A stretch of 6,648 nucleotides of DNA from Nitrospinota bacterium (GTDB taxonomy: Bacteria; Nitrospinota; Nitrospinia; Nitrospinales; VA-1): assembly GCA_022567815.1 (NCBI GenBank), contig JADFGI010000176.1, positions 1 to 6,648 on the forward strand, written 5' to 3'. Made by a program: the position numbers and the translations under genes. Of the stretch, positions 1 through 5,000 are shown in pieces. The notes below the pieces were generated by a model, which saw only the letters and a program-made list of their open reading frames with translations, ran no database searches and was not told where the DNA came from. Numbering within the stretch: the first letter of the stretch is position 1; each line of letters starts with the position of its first letter.

Positions 1-480
1 ATGAGTCCAGATTCAAACGATCAAGAAGTTAAGACGCCGGAAGAATCGGCCCGGTTTGAAGAGGGACAAAACGGAACCATTATCGACAGAAAACGGGGTT
101 TGCTCTGGCTCAAACAGGATACCTGGCAAATGACCGGGAAATGGATGAATTGGGTGCAGTCCAGGGATTATTCCGAGGAATTGAATCAGAAAAAGTACGG
201 TGGGTACCAGGGGTGGAGGCTCCCTACTGCTTCCGAGGCAAAAAGTCTTTTTGACAAAAATCAGCAGAATAAAGACCACATGGGGGAGACTGTTTCCCAC
301 GCATCCATTTTTGAACCCGGCTTCGGATTTTTATGTTGGACCAGCGATGTAAGAAATAAACTCCAGGCAGTCCGGTTTGGGTTCCGCAAGGGGTTACCAA
401 TTTTTGACGATATTTACCGGACTTCCCGCGGTTCGACGCGGGTGGTTCGTGATATAGAAAAAATCGACGGTTTACTTTAG
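1..480 (+). CDS. DUF1566 (Lcl_C-type) domain protein, first of a tandem pair
   Basis: This 159-residue protein is essentially one DUF1566 domain. After a polar N-terminus (about residues 1-23) it shows the family opening GTIIDRKRGLLWLKQ (25-39), then KWMNW (47-51), the hallmark GWRLP (71-75), CWTS (112-115) and the closing VRDI (149-152). DUF1566 is the domain at the C-terminus of the Legionella collagen-like protein Lcl and is related to the C-type lectin/formylglycine-generating-enzyme fold; it usually binds ligands rather than catalysing. No signal peptide or membrane segment is visible, so a cytosolic location is inferred, although many relatives are secreted. It lies 23 bp before a paralogous gene and is probably co-transcribed with it. 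The ATG is the first base of the window, so its ribosome site, promoter and a possible upstream start cannot be judged. The ligand and biological role are unknown. Confidence 0.8.
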   Translation: MSPDSNDQEVKTPEESARFEEGQNGTIIDRKRGLLWLKQDTWQMTGKWMNWVQSRDYSEELNQKKYGGYQGWRLPTASEAKSLFDKNQQNKDHMGETVSHASIFEPGFGFLCWTSDVRNKLQAVRFGFRKGLPIFDDIYRTSRGSTRVVRDIEKIDGLL

Positions 481-490
481 AGAATTTACA

Positions 491-498
491 AAGGAAGG
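491..498 (+). promoter_or_regulatory. Ribosome binding site for the TTG-started DUF1566 gene
   Basis: AAGGAAGG lies five bases before TTG at 504. It decides the start of the second DUF1566 gene, because no ATG or GTG is available between the upstream stop and the conserved domain. Confidence 0.6.
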
Positions 499-503
499 TT
501 ATT

Positions 504-986
504 TTGGAAACAAAAACAAGATTTAAAGATAATGGGGATGGAACGGTTACGGACCATGAAACCCAGTTGATGTGGAAACAGACGGACTCCTACCAGGATA
601 GCAGTAAATGGATGAACTGGTTTGAAGCTTTGGAATATATCCGGAAATTAAACGATGAAAAGTTCGCCGGTTATTCAAACTGGAGGTTGCCCAACCTGGA
701 AGAAGCTGAAGGCCTGTATGATGAGGATTTTATTACCAAAGATATGGACCGGTTGGATATCCACATCCATTCCAGTTTTTCTCCAGGCGGCGGATTCTCC
801 ACCTGGACGAGTGTCCAGAGAGCTCACAGTACCGCCGCAGTGTTTTATTATCGGTATGGGCATGGAAATATGGCAAATAAGGAAGGGATTAGTAAGGAAT
901 CAGCGCGGCCCGTTCGGAATCTGAGCGGCGAAGTGGAGAAACTGAAGAGCGCTGGGGGCTTGGGTTCAGGAAGATATACGAGCTGA
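504..986 (+). CDS. DUF1566 (Lcl_C-type) domain protein, second of a tandem pair
   Basis: This 160-residue paralogue of the preceding gene begins with the textbook DUF1566 pattern RFKDNGDGTVTD (6-17) and LMWKQT (22-27). KWMNW (35-39), NWRLP (59-63), TWTS (100-103) and RPVRN (135-139) follow. KWMNW is identical in both paralogues, which points to a tandem duplication that later diverged. The start is TTG at 504, chosen because AAGGAAGG sits at 491-498, five bases upstream, and no ATG precedes the conserved domain. After the domain ends near residue 140 there is a tail of about 20 residues, rich in Gly and Ser at its end, that the first paralogue does not match. The TGA stop is followed at the next base by the first hairpin of a repeat block, so the tail may have been shaped by that insertion (inference). 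No signal peptide is seen. Function and ligand are unknown. Confidence 0.85.
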   Translation: METKTRFKDNGDGTVTDHETQLMWKQTDSYQDSSKWMNWFEALEYIRKLNDEKFAGYSNWRLPNLEEAEGLYDEDFITKDMDRLDIHIHSSFSPGGGFSTWTSVQRAHSTAAVFYYRYGHGNMANKEGISKESARPVRNLSGEVEKLKSAGGLGSGRYTS

Positions 987-1004
987 CCCGCACCACGGGA
1001 GGAA

Positions 1005-1023
1005 CCCCACTACGTGGGGAGGA
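1005..1023 (+). repeat. TAC-loop hairpin plus AGGA (copy in block 1)
   Basis: The six-pair stem CCCCAC/GTGGGG closes on the triloop TAC, then AGGA follows. Relative to the copies at 2993 and 6576 the stem differs at paired positions, so pairing is kept. Confidence 0.6.
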
Positions 1024-1052
1024 AGCTTGGGCCTGACGCTACGCGAGGCCCT
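1022..1052 (+). repeat. 31-bp perfect direct repeat, left copy
   Basis: These 31 bases are identical, in the same orientation, to 6595-6625, which is 5,573 bp downstream. The unit folds as GGGCCT (1029-1034) with AGGCCC (1046-1051), enclosing CGC-TAC-GCG. Weaker similarity continues on both sides: a CCCC/GGGG hairpin precedes each copy, and ACATA followed by GGGGTA follows each copy. Confidence 0.85.
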
Positions 1053-1271
1053 AAAACATAGGGGTATGTGATATCTTTCAGTTGCCTTCAGGTTGCTGTT
1101 ATACCCTCTTCATTAGCTTTTATGCCCCGAAGGGGGTGGAAGGGTACGCTTTGCTTGCGAGTCCCAGAAGAACCTATGGATTATAGGGAAACTATTAATT
1201 CTTCATAACTCATAGCACGTTAATACAGGGTCCAGCTCCCAGGCTGGCCGCTTGTAGCGGAGTCGCTCATT

Positions 1272-1279
1272 AAGGAGGT
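1272..1279 (+). promoter_or_regulatory. Strong Shine-Dalgarno sequence without a usual start codon
   Basis: AAGGAGGT is a near-perfect anti-16S match, but no ATG, GTG or TTG lies at a usable distance in any frame. The codon at ideal spacing (six bases after GGAGG) is ATC at 1285. It is in frame with the SEC-C gene, with no stop between 1258 and the ATG at 1333. This suggests the SEC-C protein may start at 1285, from a non-standard codon or from a mutated or misread ATG. Confidence 0.5.
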
Positions 1280-1332
1280 TTACCATCGAATCGTATTCGA
1301 TAATCAACAAGGAAGAAAGCCAGTCCTCGGTA

Positions 1333-2121
1333 ATGACCTACCGGTTCGAGGAGGAGGACTATCAAAACACTTATGTGTTGGAGGATTATTATTGTACCAA
1401 TCCGTTTTGCGATTGTAAGCATGTGACGGTTTCTCTTGCCGACAGGGATCAGGAAAGCAACCGTATTATGTTCATTCTAAACTTTAGCAAGACCAGCAAT
1501 TCTTTGCCAAATGCGCCTAAATGGACTAAGGTGCAATCTGATATCATTAAGGGATTTGTTAAGAAACTCCCGAATGAGTTGATGGTGTTGTTCAAACAAC
1601 GCTATCTGGAAGCCAAGGCGTTTGGCGAAAAAAATCCCATGTCTTATCTCATGTTTGAACCGGGCCGGTATGTGAACTATTTCGAGCTGTTCCCGCGCAA
1701 CACGGAGATGCTTGATTTTACCTATAATAATGAAAAATACTTCGGGGAAGACGCTTACGATTTGGATCCCCGCAACGATAACCGGGAAATCAAGCTGGCT
1801 GTTTATAAATTGGAGCTGGACAGCAACCAGCAGGCGGCCGTTTTTTCTTATACCTATTATTTTAATGAATCCCTTCGTGAAAAAGAGGACGGTCGACTGA
1901 AGCCGGAGCATAATGACATGCTAATGACCATGACCAGTTCCATTCCTGACTTAAATGACCGACTTAGAAAAAGGTATAAACAGGCAAAAAAGATAGGTGA
2001 GGATCTGTTGAAAGTTCCCGCGGAGACAAAAATCATTGAAGGAAAAATCAAGCCGAATGATCCATGTCCCTGCGGGTCGGGCAAGAAATTTAAAAAATGC
2101 TGTGCTTTACAGATGAACTGA
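1333..2121 (+). CDS. SEC-C zinc-motif protein with N-terminal CxC cluster
   Basis: This is a 262-residue soluble protein ending in a canonical SEC-C motif, DPCPCGSGKKFKKCC (243-257). Cys245, Cys247, Cys256 and Cys257 form the CxCx8CC zinc site, which in SecA and many stand-alone proteins mediates protein contacts. A second Cys-rich patch, CTNPFCDC (21-28), lies near the N-terminus. The middle looks internally duplicated. Residues about 16-99 align with 138-223, each ending in a basic helix of the form RYxxAKxxGE, but the second copy has lost the cysteines (DLDPRNDN). The annotated ATG at 1333 has no close ribosome site; the nearest GGAAG is 17 bases away. A perfect site at 1272-1279 instead favours ATC at 1285, adding 16 residues. 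The gene follows hairpin block 1, which could be its leader. The exact function is unknown; a role in protein quality control or as an adaptor would be a guess. Confidence 0.8.
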   Translation: MTYRFEEEDYQNTYVLEDYYCTNPFCDCKHVTVSLADRDQESNRIMFILNFSKTSNSLPNAPKWTKVQSDIIKGFVKKLPNELMVLFKQRYLEAKAFGEKNPMSYLMFEPGRYVNYFELFPRNTEMLDFTYNNEKYFGEDAYDLDPRNDNREIKLAVYKLELDSNQQAAVFSYTYYFNESLREKEDGRLKPEHNDMLMTMTSSIPDLNDRLRKRYKQAKKIGEDLLKVPAETKIIEGKIKPNDPCPCGSGKKFKKCCALQMN

Positions 2122-2207
2122 AAAACCGGTTGCCCGGTAATGGCTGATGGATAACATGAATCGTCAGAGTATTTACTAAGAAGCTTTTTTAAATTATAGA
2201 AGTGTCC

Positions 2208-2232
2208 CAATCCCTTGCCAGGCAAGGGATTG
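2208..2232 (+). terminator. Perfect 25-nt palindrome after the SEC-C gene, possible terminator
   Basis: A 12-base arm, CAATCCCTTGCC, and its exact complement flank a single central A at 2220, giving a very stable hairpin 86 bases after the SEC-C stop. The following TTGTGT is only weakly U-rich, so termination is plausible but not textbook. The left arm shares CCCAATCCCTT with a second palindrome at 2282-2306, which differs by one base there. Confidence 0.4.
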
Positions 2233-2281
2233 TTGTGTATCGCATCTAGAGTGCCTCGAAAAATTTAACCTGGACTATGAC

Positions 2282-2306
2282 CCAATTCCTTAAAATAAGG
2301 GATTGG
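2282..2306 (+). repeat. Second related palindrome upstream of the parvulin gene
   Basis: CCAATTCCTT (2282-2291) pairs with AAGGGATTGG (2297-2306) around the loop AAAAT, ten pairs with one G-T. Both arms resemble those of the palindrome at 2208-2232. Wider flanks TGGAC (2272-2276) and GTCCA (2318-2322) could extend the stem. It lies about 80 bases before the parvulin start, has no U-tract, and may be a leader structure or an operator. Confidence 0.4.
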
Positions 2307-2383
2307 CGATAACAAAGGTCCAAACCGGTTAATTTTTAGGAGCCCTCTTAAAATAATTATTTTTGCAATTGGGGATAGAAATC

Positions 2384-2950
2384 ATGGCGGAGCCAAAAGA
2401 GAAAAAAGTTAAAAAAGTTCAAGCCAGGCATATACTTGTTAAATCAAAAGAGGTGGCGGAGGAAGTAAAAAAGAAAATTGACGATGGAGAGGACTTTTCA
2501 ACCCTTGCCGAAGAATACAGCGAATGCCCTTCCAAAAAACGGGGCGGTGATTTGGGCTGGTTTGGCAAAGGGGCGATGGTCCGTGCTTTTGAAGTCGCCG
2601 CCTTCACCGCTGAAGAGGGACAAGTCGTGGGGCCGATCCAAACGGAGTTCGGTTGGCATGTGATTTATGTTTACGAAATCCAAACGGATATCAATCCGGA
2701 TGTGGGACCGCCCACGGGGGATGAAGATGCTGACGACAAGACGCTCATAATGGTTGCCGAAAACTATGCCCTTGAATTCATGATGCTCGGATATACCAGT
2801 AAAAAGGTGATGAGCCTGTTTACCAGCGCGCATTTTAAATCCGCCAATTCGGTCTATAAATTGCTCGGCGATAAAAAAGTCAACGAGATCATTGCCCAGG
2901 TTTTTGGCCAACAGCCCGTCAAAAAAGAAGAAGAGAGCGCAAAGGAGTAA
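2384..2950 (+). CDS. Cytosolic parvulin-type peptidyl-prolyl isomerase with a C-terminal extension
   Basis: This protein interconverts cis and trans proline peptide bonds to help folding. The start is ATG 2384 (188 residues), preceded by GGGGA eight bases upstream. A TTG at 2363 would add seven residues but has no nearby ribosome site. A Lys-rich leader (1-13) precedes a complete parvulin domain (about 14-98) with ARHILV (14-19, His16), YSECPSK (45-51, Cys48), GGDLGWFGKGAMV (54-66), AFEVAAF (68-74) and FGWHVI (89-94, His92). No signal peptide or membrane segment is present, unlike PrsA, SurA or PpiD, so it should be cytosolic. After an acidic linker (about 100-117), residues 118-176 form a predicted helical region I do not recognise, with LEFMMLGYTSKKVMSLF at its core, and a charged tail. 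It appears to be a single-gene unit whose transcript probably runs to the terminator at 3183-3221. Confidence 0.88.
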   Translation: MAEPKEKKVKKVQARHILVKSKEVAEEVKKKIDDGEDFSTLAEEYSECPSKKRGGDLGWFGKGAMVRAFEVAAFTAEEGQVVGPIQTEFGWHVIYVYEIQTDINPDVGPPTGDEDADDKTLIMVAENYALEFMMLGYTSKKVMSLFTSAHFKSANSVYKLLGDKKVNEIIAQVFGQQPVKKEEESAKE

Positions 2951-2992
2951 CTCTTAAAGAGATCTCTAATAATTCGATATTTTTCTGTTGGG

Positions 2993-3127
2993 CCCCGCCA
3001 CGCGGGGAGGAGAATGCCAGAGTAATATTCAGCTCCATGAACGATACAGTCAGCCATGCAATCATCGCCTGTTAATACTTGGTCCAGCACTATGCTGGCT
3101 GGCCCTTATTTCATAAGGGCCGCTCAT
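2993..3127 (+). repeat. Intergenic hairpin block 2 (shorter relative of block 1)
   Basis: The block opens with CCCCGC-CAC-GCGGGG followed by AGGA (2993-3011) and closes with the right-end module. That module reads GTTAATAC (3071-3078), two bases, GGTCCAGC (3081-3088), a CCAGC/GCTGG hairpin (3084-3098), a perfect nine-pair hairpin GGCCCTTAT/ATAAGGGCC with loop TTC (3101-3121), then GCTCAT. The same order, with the same two-base spacer after GTTAATAC, closes block 1 at 1219-1270. The central 60 bases show no gene and little clear similarity to block 1. It is either a miniature mobile element or a repeated RNA in the 3' region of the parvulin transcript. Confidence 0.55.
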
Positions 3128-3150
3128 GGCCCGAAACCATTTTTAGAGAC

Positions 3151-3170
3151 GCCCTTATAAACCTCAGGGC
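3151..3170 (+). other. Small hairpin before the terminator
   Basis: GCCCT (3151-3155) can pair with AGGGC (3166-3170) around a ten-base loop. It sits between block 2 and the terminator, so the end of this transcript would carry at least four hairpins in series. Confidence 0.3.
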
Positions 3171-3182
3171 AGGGTAGCTGAC

Positions 3183-3221
3183 TGGACCTTCATGGGGAAC
3201 CCCACTGAAGGTCCATTTTTT
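3183..3221 (+). terminator. Rho-independent terminator (+ strand)
   Basis: TGGACCTTCA (3183-3192) pairs with TGAAGGTCCA (3206-3215). The stem extends inward as TGGGG/CCCCA around an AA loop, with one bulged C. Six T residues follow at 3216-3221. This is a textbook intrinsic terminator for + strand transcription from the parvulin gene or block 2. Read from the other strand the hairpin lies 19 bases past the serA stop but lacks a U-tract, so it may only weakly stop the convergent serA transcript. Confidence 0.88.
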
Positions 3222-3234
3222 GTGGCATGGGTTT

Positions 3235-4821
3235 TTACTGATTCTTCAACGTCACGCTGTGTACCGAAAGTATGTTTGGCGTTTCCCTCAGTTCCCGCAA
3301 TGCTTCACTGGTTGGGGGCGAATCAATGTTTATGATTGCCATCGCCTTGCCTTTTTCTTTGAGCCTGCCAAGATGAAATCCCGCCACATTGATGTTGTGT
3401 TTGCCCAGGGTATTTCCCAGGTTGCCGATGACACCGGGGACGTCCATATTGTTCAGCACCAGCATATTTTTGGATAATACCGCTTCCATAAAAAAATCGT
3501 CAAACTTGACGATGCGCGGGTCGCCTTTTCCAAAAATGCTTCCCGTTATATTACGTCCGCCGTTTTTAGTCTTCACCCGCAACTGTAGCGTACTGGTGTA
3601 TTCATGGACCTCGTTGCTTTTGGATTCCTGAACCTGGATGCCTCGCTCCTTGGCGATGAAGGGGGCGTTGACCATGTTGATGCCATCGATAGACCGGCTC
3701 AACAACCCTTTAAGTACGGATATGGTGATGGGTTCCACGGTCAGCCCGGCAATATCCCCGTTGTATTGAATTTCAACCTTGAGAATGGGACCCTCAATCA
3801 GTTGCGAAGCAAGAAGCCCCAGGTCCTCTCCCAGTACAAGGTAGGGCTGGATTTCCTTGAGCGTTTCGGCGTCGATGGAAGGCATGTTGATCGCGTTGCG
3901 GACGTTCCCATATTTCAAGAAATCGATCATCTGATCGCATATGGCGATGGCGACCTTTTCCTGCGCTTCCTCGGTTGAGGCGCCCAAATGAGGTGTGCAG
4001 ATGATTTCATCCATTTGCAGTAGGGGGCTGTCCGGAGACAGAGGTTCCTTAGTATAAACATCAAGAGCCGCTTGAGCGACTATTTTAGATTTGATGGCCT
4101 CTATCAGGGCGTCATCGTCAATCAAAGATCCTCTGGCGCAGTTGACAATCCGGACGCCCGGTTTCATCATGTCGAATTCGTTTTTCCCAAGAAGGTACTG
4201 GTCCGGCAATCCGGGGGTGTGCAGGGAGATATAATCGGACCTTTGCAGAAGATCTTTGAGTTCCACAGCTTCGGCTCCCAGTTTCTCCGCCCGTTCCTGC
4301 TGGATATAGGGGTCATAAACCAGGATTTTCATGTGGAATCCTTTAGCGCGTTCCGCAACGATGGAACCGATGCGCCCCAACCCCATGATTCCGAGAGTTT
4401 TTTGGAATAGTTCGACTCCCATGAATTTTTTGGGCGACCATTCTTTGTTTCTGAGGGAACTATTGGCCTGGGGAATGTTTCGGGACATGGACATCATCAG
4501 CGCCATAGCGTGTTCTGCCGTGGTGATCACATTTCCTTCGGGGGCGTTCATCACGATAACGCCTTTTTTCCCGGCGGCATCCAGGTCGATATTATCGACT
4601 CCGATACCGGCCCTTCCGATCACTTTCAGGTTGGTCGCCGCTTCGATAACATCGGCCCGGACTTTGGTGGCGCTTCTCACCAGCAAACCCTCGTACTGGG
4701 GAATGACCTCGATCAGTTCTTCCTTCGACATGCCCGTTTTGACATCTACCTCGATGCCTTCTTCATTTTTGAGAATATCGATCCCGGCCTGGGAAAGATT
4801 ATCTGAAACCAACAATTTCAT
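3235..4821 (-). CDS. serA: D-3-phosphoglycerate dehydrogenase (long form with ACT domain)
   Basis: SerA oxidises 3-phosphoglycerate to 3-phosphohydroxypyruvate with NAD, the first committed step of serine synthesis, in the cytosol. The 528 residues match the long form. The catalytic region (1-about 310) has GRAGIGVDNID (69-79), the nucleotide-binding GLGRIG (147-152) followed by Asp170, which favours NAD, and the catalytic residues Arg230 (NCARGSLID), Glu259 and His278 (PHLGAST). The intervening ASB-type regulatory domain follows (about 320-440). The ACT domain (about 453-528) contains NNMDVPGVIGNLG (457-469), typical of serine feedback sites, so allosteric inhibition by serine is expected from the family. 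The start is supported by GGAG at 4831-4828, six bases upstream. The gene lies 179 bp after the aminotransferase on the same strand, probably in one operon, and converges with the parvulin transcript. All key residues are present. Confidence 0.97.
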   Translation of the reverse strand: MKLLVSDNLSQAGIDILKNEEGIEVDVKTGMSKEELIEVIPQYEGLLVRSATKVRADVIEAATNLKVIGRAGIGVDNIDLDAAGKKGVIVMNAPEGNVITTAEHAMALMMSMSRNIPQANSSLRNKEWSPKKFMGVELFQKTLGIMGLGRIGSIVAERAKGFHMKILVYDPYIQQERAEKLGAEAVELKDLLQRSDYISLHTPGLPDQYLLGKNEFDMMKPGVRIVNCARGSLIDDDALIEAIKSKIVAQAALDVYTKEPLSPDSPLLQMDEIICTPHLGASTEEAQEKVAIAICDQMIDFLKYGNVRNAINMPSIDAETLKEIQPYLVLGEDLGLLASQLIEGPILKVEIQYNGDIAGLTVEPITISVLKGLLSRSIDGINMVNAPFIAKERGIQVQESKSNEVHEYTSTLQLRVKTKNGGRNITGSIFGKGDPRIVKFDDFFMEAVLSKNMLVLNNMDVPGVIGNLGNTLGKHNINVAGFHLGRLKEKGKAMAIINIDSPPTSEALRELRETPNILSVHSVTLKNQ

Positions 4822-5000
4822 CAGTCACTCCAATGGATGGTGAACCTGGCTCGGAAACCAGGAAATATTAGTTTAAAAAGTCAGGGAAGATTCCGCTCCA
4901 CGGTTTTTTCTTATACATCGGAAATACCCTGTCGCAGTCCGGCACAGTCTGGAAAGCCCGTGCTACAGCTAATAAGATCGGCGATTTTTTCGGGAACCTG
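4822..5000. other. Gap between aminotransferase and serA
   Basis: This 179-bp gap holds no gene. A small inverted repeat, CCTGG/CCAGG (4845-4849 with 4858-4862), lies just upstream of serA. I see no convincing terminator with a U-tract on the - strand, so read-through from the aminotransferase into serA is likely. I also see no convincing internal promoter. Confidence 0.4.

Larger units (their letters stand above)
987..1270 (+). repeat. Intergenic hairpin block 1 (composite structured repeat)
   Basis: No gene is seen between 987 and about 1284. The stretch is packed with small inverted repeats instead. CCCG/CGGG (987-990 with 996-999) is followed by AGGA. CCCCAC-TAC-GTGGGG (1005-1019) is also followed by AGGA. 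GGGCCT/AGGCCC (1029-1034 with 1046-1051) encloses CGC-TAC-GCG. TACCCT/AGGGTA (1102-1107 with 1141-1146) encloses CCCC-GAA-GGGG (1125-1135). A degenerate GGG..CGC/GCG..CCC unit spans 1142-1164, and CCTAT/ATAGG lies at 1173-1187. At the right end are CCAGC/GCTGG (1232-1247) and CCGC/GCGG (1248-1260), then CGCTCAT. The block starts at the base after the stop of the upstream gene and ends two bases before a strong Shine-Dalgarno sequence. It could be a mobile miniature element, a structured leader or a small RNA. No U-tract is present, so it is not a standard terminator. Confidence 0.6.

Noticed and set aside
987..1270. CRISPR array
   Set aside because: The repeated hairpins are not evenly spaced, spacers are not of constant length, and no cas genes are present.
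1219..1270. tRNA-like fold in the right-end module
   Set aside because: No acceptor stem, T-loop or CCA-compatible layout; only two small hairpins.
1477..1911. Antisense frame within the SEC-C gene
   Set aside because: It lies fully opposite a gene with intact SEC-C motifs and shows no domain features of its own.
2350..2363. AT-rich palindrome AAAATAATTATTTT before the parvulin gene
   Set aside because: Low-complexity sequence where such symmetry is common; no spaced partner supports a promoter or operator.
3604..3978. Long open frames antisense to serA and the aminotransferase on the + strand (also 4331-4843 and 5139-5669)
   Set aside because: They overlap clearly conserved genes in full, have no plausible ribosome sites, and their translations resemble no family; they are coding shadows.
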